Shown here one piece after another: positions 1 through 10,732 of a stretch of DNA of 64,000 bases (position 1 is its first letter; each line of letters begins with the position of its first letter). The stretch comes from Maratus speciosus. Taxonomy: Eukaryota; Arthropoda; Arachnida; Araneae; Salticidae. The position numbers and the translations under genes were made by a program. The notes beneath the pieces are model-generated. The model made no database searches, was not told the origin of the DNA, and saw only the letters and a program-made list of their open reading frames with translations. The DNA lies in assembly GCA_963932465.1 (NCBI GenBank), contig OZ010800.1, positions 98,413,307-98,477,306 on the forward strand, written 5' to 3'.

Positions 1-479
1 CAGGTTAAAAAATTGGAGTCTTTCGGATAGAAAACAAATATTGTTCAGCTACAAAAGACCTTTTCTATAATATCTCACAATTATGTAAAGTAAATTGTGA
101 AGAAGACTGTCAACTTTCTCTTTCGTGAAGAATTGAAATTGAAATTGTATTAACTTAAATTCACATTTCGTTTTGATAAATAAATAATATGCACGTTTTA
201 TAAACGAATATGACGTCAGTTTCAAACTGCAGATAAATGATTAAGATTGAAATGCATTATTAACAAAAAAACTTTTTATTTTGTAATTTTCTGTGTCTAC
301 AGAATATTAAAAAACATTTGAAAATGAAAATTAATCTGCATTGAAATAATAAAAAATAACATTTAAAAAAATATATATATGCTTAAATGATATAAGAAAA
401 TCGTCTGTTTCCCTGGTTCTAATCGACCATTTGAATCCGTCAGATATTATATATGTTAAATAAGCCAGCAATTTCCTTC
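1..479. other. AT-rich DNA, no gene seen
   Basis: I see only AT-rich sequence with short A and T runs and no coding frame, inverted repeat or tandem repeat that I can support. Confidence 0.5.
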
Positions 480-1330
480 ATTCGGGATGATATCGTAAAC
501 AGCTAAAATGATTTTCACGAAATTTCCCTTAGTTACTAAATAGAAAACGAGAACCTTAGCTAGCTATGTACCTACATAATGAAATTTTTTTTTGAAAGAC
601 TAAAAAAAGAACTCAGCGCTGAAAATACTGCTAGCTAAAATTCGAAAAATGTTCAAACGGTTGTATAAAACGTGTCTCTTACCATATTTCGGATTCGAGA
701 AAACTAAATAGCCCGGTCCAGAATTTGGGGGATTTCGCTTGCACATGTTAAAACAAACACAGCACTGATAAAGCTGCAATATATCGAAAATGGCTCCAAC
801 GATTCTCACAAAAGTTTTCTCGTATGTTTATTCGAGAACTAGAATATTATTCAGCTATGCCTCTAATTTAGAAAAAATCGTTTTATATGGTTAAAAAAAA
901 AACTAAATTATGAAAATACTGATATAAATTGAAAACAGTTCCAACGATTTCAAATAAACATTTTTCAAGTACGAGAATACGATATAACCAGGTCTCGACT
1001 TCAGAAAATTTCGTTTTCATAGATTCAATCCATTTTCGATATCAAACTTATATTATTGGTAATTCATGAGCAACACTGTTACGCACGATATCGAGGACGG
1101 CATAAAAGTTTCATAAAATTTGCTTTCTATACGAAATAGAGTACAAGGAAAGAGTCAGTTATATCCTTAATGCGGAAAATTTTATTTTAATACGGCAAAG
1201 TAAATCCAGCATTAAAACTGCTGATTTGGAAATTTTAAATCGAAAATGGTGTGGATAATGTTTTTTGGCCGAAAACTCATATACTAATTTGAATACCGGG
1301 AAACCATCTAACTAATACCCAAATTGGAAA
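480..1330. repeat. Degenerate tandem repeat, about 290-bp period
   Basis: Similar phrases recur at roughly 290-300 bp spacing: an AAATACTG block near 625 and again near 913, a related AAAACTGCTGA block near 1213, and 'CCAACGATT' following a GAAAA(T/C) run. The units are too diverged to give firm borders. The style resembles the long degenerate repeats at 14.6-16.2 kb and 27.6-30.4 kb, but I cannot show that they are the same family. Confidence 0.3.
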
Positions 1331-1689
1331 CCATGTGCTTTGACAGGTTTAACCAATATTGCACCAAGCATTGAACAATAATTAATATATTTAAAAAAAT
1401 TCTTAAGTATGTATTTCGATAAGCCTATTCATATACATAAAATCAAACAAGTTGGATATGACAATTCTAAAACTTTCTTCCTTTTCATACATGTTAATAT
1501 TTCAAAAAGTTGTTATACATGTTAATACTTTAGTGTTGTTACTGCAATATTACACCAACATTGATTTTAATCATTTGATTTTCTACTTCATTTTACTACT
1601 TATTTTACGAGTAAAAACGAGTTAATCTTAATCAGAATATTTAATAAAATCAATATTTTTTATTATTATGTTGTTTATCAACTGCTTGA
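1331..1689. other. AT-rich DNA, no gene seen
   Basis: No coding frame or repeat structure could be supported here. Confidence 0.5.
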
Positions 1690-2215
1690 GGAACACCGAT
1701 AATTCTGGATGGGAATTGTGATGTAAGAGCCGATGTAAAATTGAACTACGAAAAATCCCGAAAAGTCAATATTACAGCTTCCCCATCCAGAGAATTGTTA
1801 CCAATTTTACGTGGGACCTACTGGTCATAGCCAAAAACTTACACATGAAATTTGCTTCAATTCTATGCATAATTTCAATCACTTTTCAGAAGTACAATAA
1901 TGAAAATGGCACAAAAATCGTTATTACAGCAGCCCCTTTTGGTGTATTTTTCCCACATTCAAAGAGAACCTGCTGGTCATTGCCAAAAACACACACAAAA
2001 AATTGGTTCATTTCTGTTCAGAACTTAATATTCTTTTCGATGATATAAAGAGGACACACAGTCACACGGACATACGGACACAGGAACAGACGGACGCAGT
2101 TACAGACATTTTGCGTGTAACTGTTTTTCGAGAACTCCAATCCTTAAAACGTGTAAACCCGTTGAAAACCGGAAGCCGAAAAACATCTCGATTACAATAT
2201 TTTCTTCTTTAGAAA
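1690..2215 (-). repeat. Dispersed repeat R1, minus copy
   Basis: Read on the minus strand, this block matches the plus-strand block at about 10235-10720. Both have 'GGTTTTACACG' or 'GGTTTACACG' followed by a GTCTGT/GTCCGT run, then 'TGTGCCATTTTCATTAT', and a twice-repeated 'CAGGTCC/CAGGTTC' phrase before 'TTTTTCGTAGTTC'. The two copies share order over about 450 bp. Short open frames inside it are accidental. The family is not recognised. It could be a short non-autonomous element or a decayed retroelement tail. Confidence 0.5.
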
Positions 2216-2659
2216 GAAGACAGCAAAAACTTGCCAACCTTTTATTATTTTGATCGGTAGAGAATGTCCTGAAATAAGGACAATGGTACAATCCACTGTA
2301 ATTCGCTGTTTGCTCAGGTGGAACGGAAGAAAGCTTCTTAGGCCTAGTACAACGTTAAATTTTTTACATATAGTTATTGGATTTGCAGCACAGATTTGTA
2401 GCTGGCATCTTCCATTTCGGTTTTCTGTATTGTTTACAATAACATGTTCATATTTATAAAAAAAATATTTAATTATTTAGAAAAATTTCATTAACCTGTT
2501 GAACACCCGAATTACGGTAATCAACTGTAGGAAATTCGTATCGAAAATTTATATCAAAATGTTATTGGTTTCCTTTTATATACATATTACAACCATGCTT
2601 CCCAAAATATCTGACCATTCTCTCGGCAATACTTAAAAATTCAGAAACTTTACGATTGG
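2216..2659. other. AT-rich DNA, no gene seen
   Basis: A TTAA followed by CCTGTTGAACAC at 2491 resembles a piggyBac-type end, but no partner end was found. Nothing else is supported. Confidence 0.4.
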
Positions 2660-2760
2660 TTAACCCTCCGACTCTCTTGGAAAAGGGCAAAATTGTAATG
2701 TTGTTTCCGCTGCATATTGTTTTAAATGTTAAAAAAAAATTATTCTTTGAACATTTTATA

Positions 2761-2802
<42 letters not shown>

Positions 2803-3480
2803 TAATAACGAATATGAATGCAATCCTTGGAAGTATTAATCATTTTTCAATGTACCAAAAATACATTAAATCAATAGAATTATATTACTTTAAATATTGC
2901 TTGTATTGCAGTGATGAATTATTTCGTAATATATGTTCTTTCACGTCGCTGTACTTACAATTAAAGTGCATTTTCCAATTACATCTTTTTTTGAGGATAA
3001 AATATGATAACCGCTGTAGATGATAATTCCTAAAAATTGCTTTATTTCATGGATGCTTACATGGGTGATTATACTTTTTCCTGGAATATTTAATTGATTT
3101 TTCAAAAGTTAACTCAATCAACTTCAAACAGATCAATTCGGATAGATCAATGAGAAATTTACCAGCATTAAAATCTTTAACAGTTTTAACTGTCTATTGA
3201 GGAAATACTTGCGGAATACGTTCGAACTTTGGTTCGCATTTTTCCCGTTTAGGATTAGTATAACGCTCTTCATTGCAATTAGAAACAAGTATTTCATTCA
3301 TGCCTGCAACCTCTTTTGATAAACTTCATCACACATTGTTTCTTTCTCTTCATTGTAGATGTATATTCACTCTTCTCAGTATCGCTCAGTGCATCGAGAT
3401 CTGTAGGTAAAATCAGGCTCAGTCTCTGTGTTGAATAAATCACTGTCATCATTGTCATCTAAAGTAAACAAAAATTCCAA
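2660..3480 (-). mobile_element. piggyBac-like element relic (copy A)
   Basis: A TTAA at 2660-2663 is followed by CCCTCCGACTCTC, the form expected of a piggyBac end. The adjoining DNA, read on the minus strand, encodes fragments of a piggyBac transposase. I could not find the opposite end, so the right border is only the limit of the recognisable coding relic. A 40-nt poly-A run (2761-2800) interrupts the inferred C-terminal side. Half or more of the transposase is missing compared with a usual piggyBac element. Confidence 0.55.
2815..3480 (-). pseudogene. piggyBac transposase, N-terminal relic
   Basis: The minus strand encodes, across several frames, an acidic leader (a run rich in D and E near 3420-3465, then 'LDALSDTEKSEY' near 3360-3395). 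After that come a segment like 'FEKSIKYS' near 3090 and the diagnostic phrase 'EIKQFLGIIIYSGYHIL' at about 2998-3049. That order is the normal start of the DDE_Tnp_1_7 (piggyBac) transposase: acidic N-terminus, then the conserved 'flGi.iy.Gy' helix. Stops and at least three frameshifts break it, and the catalytic core is not visible downstream. It is dead. The family call rests mainly on the 'EIKQFLGI' phrase and the nearby TTAA-CCC end. Confidence 0.6.
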
Positions 3481-4010
3481 AGCTTCTTACGCAGTTAAAA
3501 ATTTACCTAGCATTTTAAAATACTATTATCAAAATAATTTTTTAAAGAAACAAAATTCAAGTATACAAAAACGATGGAAAGTAGTTTTGCTTCGACGAAT
3601 TTCAAAATACAAATTGTCTTCATTTGCTGTTGTTTGAGAGCTAGTTCACCTCCCCCACATATATGTCTGGCATGACATGTGCACTCGTTACACAGACTGT
3701 TAGGTGACTGCGTGTGTTGTGTAGTTGTATTGTTGGAATGTAACAGAGGAAGAAATGACTATATCTAATACTAACTGATGGGGGTAAGGTAGTAGTGAAT
3801 TGTACAAACGTTCTATTTTCAGGACAGTCGAAAATGCAAAGAAAATTCATCGTTTATATAATTTATCATTTTTTTGTGTTTTTTTTTTATTAGTAAAAAA
3901 GTGAGGAATAATATCTTAATAAATTTTTATGTGTGTTTTTATTGGAGCTCAAATCTTAAAAAAAACATGAATGTTGAAAAAGGAAAAAAAAAATCAAAAA
4001 TGGCAGTTCT
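3481..4010. other. AT-rich DNA, no gene seen
   Basis: The block 3640-3830 has more balanced base composition, with frames open on both strands, but neither reads like a known protein. It may include the missing right end of piggyBac copy A. No matching TTAA end was found. Confidence 0.4.
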
Positions 4011-4369
4011 TTAAGGGGTCTTGTACCTTTTAAACGCGTCGAACATTAACTAAAAACTTCAAAATTCGAATTAGTCTATGTTCAAAGCCTTTTTATGTAT
4101 AAACATGAAATTTTGGATATTGATTAAACAGATTGTGCTTTGTAATATGATACCATTAAAAATTTATTAACCCTTTATAGAATTTGTGTATTGTTGAAAT
4201 CAAAATAGCTCTTTTTTTTACCCCATAAGTCATTGCGCAGATGATATCTTGAGAAAGTATGTATGGATTGGCATGAAATTTGGTAAAGATGCTAAGCATA
4301 TAAGTGTGTTTAAAATGATCTACTCTTAGGCTAAAATTATTTCATTAACTATATAAAAAAAATATTTTC

Positions 4370-4406
<37 letters not shown>

Positions 4407-4777
4407 TATTTTTAATGAATAAAAATAGTCATAAATAAAAATATTACCATTGTAGATACTTAAAAGTAGATCATTTTAAACACACATATTTGTTTAGTAT
4501 ATTTACCAAATTTCATGACAATCCATGCATACTTTCTCACGATATCATGCGCGCAATGACTTATGGGGTAAAAAAAGAGCTATTTTGATTTCATCAATAC
4601 ACAAATTCTGTAAAGGGTTAATAAATTTCTGTTGGTAGTATATTACAAAGCAAAATCTGTTTAATCAATATCCAAAATTTTACGTTTATACATAAAAAGG
4701 TTTTGAAGATAGACTAATTTAAACTTTGAAGATTTTCGTTAATTTTCGACGCGTTTAAAAGGTACAAGACCCCTTAA
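4011..4777. repeat. TTAA-flanked foldback MITE
   Basis: The two halves are inverted copies of about 350 bp. The left half runs from GGGGTCTTGTACC (4015) inward, and the right half ends in the complement GGTACAAGACCCC (4773). Internal matches include 'ACCCCATAAGTCATTGCGC' against its complement near 4550. TTAA sits directly outside both ends (4011-4014 and 4774-4777), as a TTAA target duplication would. A poly-A loop of about 30 nt lies near 4372-4403. There is no coding content. The TTAA duplication suggests mobilisation by a piggyBac-type transposase, although the ends begin GGGG rather than CCC. Confidence 0.75.
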
Positions 4778-5500
4778 ATTTTATAAAAAATATCCAATAT
4801 TAAATTAAGCTTTCTATAAAACAAAATATATCGCTAATAAATAATCTTAAAAAGAAAAAAAAAGAATTTATATAGAGTTCGATTATATGTGCTATCCCAA
4901 TTGTAGTACGATAAGGAATTATGGGTAGAAACAGATTTTTCTGTCTTTTATTTTTCGTAACCGAAGTCCTCGCAAATTCTATTTTCAATTGAACAGCATC
5001 ACGATTTTGAAATTTTTCTACTCTATGGCAAGTGCATTGCAAGTCGAAATTCTAGTTGATATGTCATATGTCCAGGACAGATTGCGTTCAGGCAGAAGGC
5101 CTGTTTAATATTTCCATAGACAGCATTGATGTTCCAAATATTAATGGATTGTGATAACGCTCGAAGACATACATATTTCTCCTTTCGCTCTCCAATTTAA
5201 AACAATTTAGAAATAATAAGATTTAAGTACCGATTTAAGCAGTATAAGATACTTAGATAAGTTTCGCCTCCAGCGGTATTCATTTTGATAGGCCAAAAAA
5301 TCTTAATATTAATATGCTGCCGACGTACTGTCATTTCTGTTGTCTAGTTGTAAAACCGGACAACTCCAAAATTGGGAAATGCGTTTGTTTCCGTTTTTTA
5401 AGTTCTAAGTAAACGTTTCTACCATCTGGAAACAATAAACCACGCTAAAGTCCAATCATATATAATAAAAACTAAGAAATGCCATTCAGTAGCATTCTGT
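4778..5500. other. AT-rich DNA, no gene seen
   Basis: Nothing beyond AT-rich unique-looking sequence could be supported. Confidence 0.45.
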
Positions 5501-6895
5501 TTAACCCTAGAGTGCTACCCTTTGAAAAACATACGGTAATGATAACCATTCATCTCCCAGATGAAAAGTAGGTGGGTGTGCTTAAAATCAGTTTTAAAAG
5601 CTAGTTAGAAAAAAATAATAGTACTTGCACATGACTTTATCGCACTCGGTCTCCAAGTAAATAATAAAGCTTGATTTATTCATTTTCAAAGAAATATATT
5701 AGCATATTAGCGTGATGTCACCACGCATTGCTCATGAACACGTTAGACACATGCTGCACGTCATTCCGCGTAAATTGTAAGGGCAAAATAAAAAAAAAAA
5801 TCCTTTTTTTTTACACTCCGATTGTCTGCGTTGTAAAATGTTCATATCTAATTTCAAAAGTTCACTTATAATTACCTAGTTAATCAGGGTAAAGATGAAA
5901 CGTTGAGACGCTTCTTCATCTATGGGACAAGACGATTTTCACATAGTTTTATTGCGAATTTATTTCTGGATAATCCTTATTCGGATATGTTATGCACTTA
6001 TATAGCATGTGCATGCACTAAACTAATATTTTCCATACCATAAAACTCACAAAAAGACCGTGTTCTCCTACTACATGACATGTTAATACAGATTTGATCA
6101 AATGTGTCTACGGCTTCTTTTATGGATTTATAAAATTCTATCTTTTCTGTTTTCTACTTTCTTGATTAGCGTTTCGATTTTCGTTGAAACTAGACTGAAG
6201 AATAAAACACGTATTTGATTATTATAAAATAATAATAATAGACTTGTTTCATGACTTAAAAAAATTCCGAATATTTTCATACCACAAACTTATTTGATAC
6301 ACTGATGACTCTGAGGTTTACACTTTTAGAGACTGAGGAGGATACTGAGGTTTGCAACTTTTAAAATCAAAATTTGACTTCATATTTTCACCTTGTTGGG
6401 TTTGTGTTTCAAGCATTGTTCTATCCTCTTTTTTTTCTCAAAGGATAATTCATCATTTTCATCTCTATCGCTATCTGTGATTTCGTCATTTTCAAATTCA
6501 ATAATAACTTCATTTTCTGATTCATCCCTTGAAATAGAATTTTATCCATCAATTATTTTAATAACTATTTTAATAGTTCCCGGATCGTTGGAGCTCAACA
6601 CCAAAAATTTTCTCAAAGAAAACATTTTGACATGTCACGGCAGCACAATGAAAAATCTAAGACAGATTCTCAAATGAAAACGTTAATGGTAACCATTCGT
6701 CTGCGAGACGGATATTGGTCTGAAAACGACGTGTGCACAAATATTTCGGGAAGAAAGAATATCCTTAAGTGTAGTAGCTAAGGTCAAATGAAGGTACTGA
6801 GTGGCATGACCCGTTACCTCTTTTAGGAGAAGCAGGGTAAAATTATTTGTTATGGGCTTCGCCCGGGAGACGAAGTGGTAGCAGTTTAGGGTTAA
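5501..6895. mobile_element. Internally deleted piggyBac element (copy B)
   Basis: Both ends are present: TTAA at 5501-5504 followed by CCCTAGAGTGCTACC, and at the right the complement of CCCTAAACTGCTACC ending at 6891, followed by TTAA at 6892-6895. Near each end are short self-complementary motifs ('CATCTCCCAGATG' near 5552; 'CGTCTGCGAGACG' near 6700). The body is only about 1.39 kb, and inside it lies just the acidic N-terminal part of a transposase on the minus strand. Autonomous piggyBac elements are usually 2.4 kb or more, so most of the coding region has been lost. Its ends differ from those of the 32.2-35.4 kb copy, so it is a separate subfamily. Confidence 0.75.
6400..6625 (-). pseudogene. 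piggyBac transposase N-terminus, broken
   Basis: From a minus-strand ATG at 6623-6625 the frame reads a short basic start, an early stop, then a strongly acidic stretch ('DESENEVIIEF', 'DSDRDENDEL'). Acidic leaders of this sort are usual at the N-terminus of piggyBac transposases, and the flanking TTAA-CCC ends support that reading. The DDE core is absent. The assignment depends on context more than on the peptide itself. Confidence 0.45.
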
Positions 6896-7138
6896 TGTAA
6901 AAAAATATAATAAAGTATGATTCTGAAAACCATTTTTTCGCTATTCAAATAATATACCGTTAATTATTCACCTCCATTCACTATCTAGAATACTTTTAAT
7001 TGGAATATTGTAGAACAGTGAATAATGTAGTAGGTCATAGGGAAAATAAGTTTTCTGCTTTTTGCATTTTCTTGCATTGTAAATATTGGTTTAACAATGC
7101 TTTATTCTATCTATACCACTAAGCGGCTGCACAAAACA
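6896..7138. other. AT-rich spacer
   Basis: No feature is visible between the piggyBac copy and the next MITE. Confidence 0.5.
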
Positions 7139-7498
7139 TCACCTCATCGAATTGACGGCTGCCATTCCAGGGTTAGTTAAAACTCGATTCACAAATTAAA
7201 ATTCAACTGATCTGTGAAGTAATATCTTGATGGCAACCACATGCAAACCCGATTTTAGTGGTTGGCTGGTAGGTTTACCATTCTGTTTTACCATTCCTTC
7301 TCCTAGTCCTCCATATTTTCATACCATTAGGTGCTGGAAAACATAATAATAAAATGACAGATCTACGTCTGAAATCGGATGTGCATGTGGTTTCCACCAA
7401 CATATGCGTCGGCAGAACAACTGCGTTATAATATTGTAATCGAGTTCTGTACGATCCTGGGATTTCAGCAGTCAACACGATGAGGTGATTTTCTGTGC
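7139..7498. repeat. Foldback MITE, about 360 bp
   Basis: Two arms of about 130-160 bp are inverted copies. The left begins GCACAAAACATCACCTCATC and the right ends with the complement GATGAGGTGATTTTCTGTGC. Inner matches include 'AACCACATGCA' near 7238 and its complement near 7385. No target duplication is obvious, so the exact ends are uncertain. The frame through its right arm is not a gene. Confidence 0.65.
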
Positions 7499-7512
7499 GT
7501 TCGTCTCCCGAT

Positions 7513-7592
7513 ATGAAAATTGTTTCACTGCATATGAAATTTGTTTCACTGCATATGAAATTTGTTTCACTGCATATGAAATTTGTTTCACT
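7513..7592. repeat. 21-bp tandem repeat, about 4 copies
   Basis: The unit ATGAAATTTGTTTCACTGCA plus T starts at 7513, 7534, 7555 and 7576. The copies are almost identical, the first carrying one base difference, so the expansion is recent. It lies just outside the MITE at 7139-7498. Confidence 0.9.
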
Positions 7593-8052
7593 TTTCTTTA
7601 GATCCTAGCATTATCAAGTATGAGTGTGAAAAAATTATTTTGCAACTGTGTGGTACGTTCTAGCATTTATATTAAATTTCCATATTTGAGAAATTTTCTA
7701 AAAAGTGCAGCAAATTTTGTCAAGTCGTTTGATAGTTTTCTGAAAACATAGTTACATAATCGTAATTTAACTCGATTCTGACTACATTATGGGGAATAAT
7801 GTGGTCAGAATAGAGTGAAATTTTGGTTATGCATCCATATTCTATACAAATTGTCGAAAGACTGGAAAGTTTCGTGCGGATTTTTAACAGTGTGCCTACA
7901 GAACATCCTGCTCGCACATATAATGTAAGGACAAATGTTTTGTAATATTTCGAAAATAAAGCGATTTTGTATTTTAAAACTGTGCAAATACATAACAAAA
8001 AAATGTTATGTATATATATAACAAAAAAAATGTATATATATATATATATATA
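7593..8052. other. AT-rich DNA with one short hairpin
   Basis: A near-perfect hairpin lies at 7775-7811 (stem ATTCTGAC-TACATTAT against its complement with one mismatch). A short (TA)n tract at 8033-8052 provides the TA into which the next element inserted. No gene is seen. Confidence 0.5.
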
Positions 8053-8912
8053 CACTGATGTGCAATAATTAAGGAAAAGTCAGAAAATGCTAATTTTTAA
8101 ATACGCGAACACACCCAAAGGGAAATAATACAATTCGAGTAATTACTATCTCTACAACACAGCTAGTCCATATAACATCTCATTCATGTCACACATGGTC
8201 ACAAGTGTCACAGTCACTACGGTGAAGCAAAAAAATAGGAAATTCCATACATCTTATTATGAGTCTCAAATGATCACTATATGTAACTGCACTGAGGCGT
8301 CACTGTGACTGCTGCTTTGGGACGAGTCACCATGTGACTTTACAATGTAGTTACATTGTGACACTCATGAGACTGTCATTTATAGGCTCAATTTCAAAGT
8401 CATCGTGAACGCTGCAATGTGATAAGTTGCAAAGTAATGTCACATTAAAGTCATACGATGACTTTCAGGTGACAGATAGACTACTCTGAAGTCACCATTG
8501 TGCTCTTTTGGGAAAAGTCTCCATGTGACTATAATATGATATTATTTGGTGACTTATCATAATGCAACGTTCATGATGACTATGAAATTGAGTCTAAAAA
8601 TAACAGTCACAATTTAACTACATTGTAAAGTCACCTGGTGACTCGTCACAAACCAGCAGTCACATTGACTTCTCAGTGAAGTCACATACAGTGATCATTT
8701 AAGACTCATAATGAGATGTATCGAATTTCCTATTTTTTTGCTTCACCGTAGTGACTGTGACACTTGTGACCATGTTTGACATGAATGAAATTTTTTTGGG
8801 CTAGCTGTGTTGTAGAGATAGTAATTACTCGAATTATATTATTTCCTTTTGGGTGTTCGCGAATTTGAAAATTAGCATTTTGTTACTTTTCCTTAATTTT
8901 TGATAACCAGTG
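8053..8912. mobile_element. Foldback MITE with TA duplication, Tc1-type ends
   Basis: The ends are CACTGATGTGCAATAATTAA on the left and the complement of CACTGGTTATCAAAAATTAA on the right, with TA outside both (8051-8052, 8913-8914). The complementarity continues inward for more than 250 bp ('ATTACTATCTCTACAACACA' near 8141 against its complement near 8808). The middle is full of GTCAC/GTGAC phrases in both orientations, so the whole element can fold into one long hairpin. CACTG ends, a TA duplication and an AATTAAGG phrase are typical of Tc1/mariner elements. There is no transposase. Confidence 0.75.
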
Positions 8913-9044
8913 TATATATGTATATATGTATACAGAAGAAACTCCAAAAATGAGTTGACAGCATTTGTTATTTTAAATTTTAGAAACTCAAAAATATATT
9001 ATTGCCTTCAAATGATTAATTAATCTTTTAGTCAGAGTTCTACA

Positions 9045-10030
9045 CAACCAAAATAAGGAGAAAACTGCAGATCGTGATAAGAATATACCGATTGGTGAGT
9101 ATCTACCTTATATTAATACAATACATTTCAGAGGGGGAGGCATCACGTAAAGTCGTGGGAATTCAAGATGGCGGCTGTTATTCAAAATCTCGTCATTTTC
9201 TGAATTTTCGTACTATGCATGATATAAATGTGTGTTTCAATTCGATTTCGATGTTTTTAACATAAAAAATTTCGTTTTTAAGTCTTTCCGTCATAGTTAA
9301 TGAATTTATGAATTCAGTTTTTCTGTTTATTTGTCTGTCTGTCTGCTTGCCATTCCATGCTCTAACTCGTTTAAATATGGCTACTCGCGTAAATATACTC
9401 AGATTGTCATGTAATATATATATATGTTATTGAAGTCTACAATAACATGTTCAGAATAAAAATTGAAGTGCTTTTATACTCCGTTTACAGGGCCCTCAAA
9501 AGAATTCCATTACGTTATTGTCTATTAGTCCGGGTGCTACGGTTGAGGAAACTACAAATAGTGGTAAGAATATACCGATTGGTGAGTATCTACTTTATAT
9601 TAATACAATCCATATAAGAGGGTGAGGCATCGCATGAAGTCGTAGGAATTCAAGGTGGCGGCTGTTATTCAAAATGGCGTTATTTTCTGGAATTCTTGCA
9701 ATTTTCGTTCTATTCACCGTATAAAAGTGCGTTTGATGTGAAATTCTGTGCTTTTAAGGTTTAAATGCCATTTGTAATACTTTCCAACATTGTTGAAAAG
9801 TATTTATGAATCATGTTTATGTGGCCGTCTGTTTGGTCGTGCTCTAATTCGCTTAAGTATAATCGGATATACATGTAATTTAAATATTTTATTTATATAT
9901 GTAATTTAAATATGTGGTATACTGCAAAAAGTCGTATATGAAAATAAAGTGTGTAGCATTTATAGTTTGTTTACAGGCGCAATTATAAGAGTTCCATTAT
10001 ATTATGATATATGGAAGAAAATCATTTTCA
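9045..10030 (+). repeat. Left array of about 487-bp units
   Basis: Two plus-oriented copies are recognised by 'ATACCGATTGGTGAGTATCT' at 9086 and again 487 bp later. Each is followed by a GGCATC(A/G)C... stretch, 'AATTCAAG(A/G)TGGCGGCTGTT', and a GTCTGTCTG run. The second copy is more decayed and fades after about 10 kb. The same unit occurs in reverse at 12640-13912. Similar short peptides read through each copy ('RKVVGIQDGGCYSK') reflect the repeat, not a gene. Confidence 0.75.
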
Positions 10031-10234
10031 ATGTGTTTTAATGATGTTAAACTCTTCGAAACATATTGAAATTTATATACATCAGTGAGGTGCAGTACAA
10101 TATACTTGCTGTAAAATATGATGTGCATAGGATTTATCGTTCATTTACATTGGCTCAAAAAAGAAAACGGCTACAGTACTGTTTATAACCTATATGCTTT
10201 TTACTTTCTTTATAATCTTTACAAGTTTAAAGTA

Positions 10235-10720
10235 TTGGATTACTGAAAATTTTCGACTTCCGATTTTCGACGGTTTTACACGCTTTAGGGGTCACAGATC
10301 CCGAAAAACCTGTTTATACAAAATGTCTGTCTGTCCGTTTGTCTCCATTGTATCATCGAAAACTGTATGAAGTTATGCATATAATTGAATGAAAATTTTG
10401 GAGTATATTTTTGGCTGTGGCAAGCAGGTCCTTTTTCAATTTAGAAATATTTCGCCGAAAGGGTGCGCTGTAATAGCGATTTTTGTGCCATTTTCATTAT
10501 CGTACCATTGAAAAGTTTATGAAGTTATCATAGAATAGTGTGTTTTTGTTGACGGCTAGCAGGTCCTCCTTCAATTTTTAAATATTCCGCCGGAAGGGGA
10601 TGCTGTGATAGCGATTTTTGTATAATTTTCCCGATTTTTCGTAGTTCTATTATCTATCGGCGGTCGTGCAGCTACGGTAACTCGAGTCCTTCCAAGCCGG
10701 TTATTCGCAAACAGCTGACG
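10235..10720 (+). repeat. Dispersed repeat R1, plus copy
   Basis: This is the plus-strand partner of 1690-2215, with the same order of motifs (GGTTTTACACG, GTCTGTCTGTCC, TGTGCCATTTTCATTAT, the doubled CAGGTCC phrase, TTTTTCGTAGTTC). It lies between the left 487-bp array and the Tc1 element. Confidence 0.55.
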
Positions 10721-10732
10721 TACACTGCTCAA

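Noticed and set aside
2491..2510. TTAA plus CCTGTTGAACAC as a piggyBac end
   Set aside because: No partner end and no transposase of matching orientation were found.
9074..9265. Frame with 'RKVVGIQDGGCYSK', also seen at 12630-12818 and 13621-13893
   Set aside because: The same peptide recurs because the 487-bp unit is repeated. The frame is not conserved between copies and has stops on both sides.
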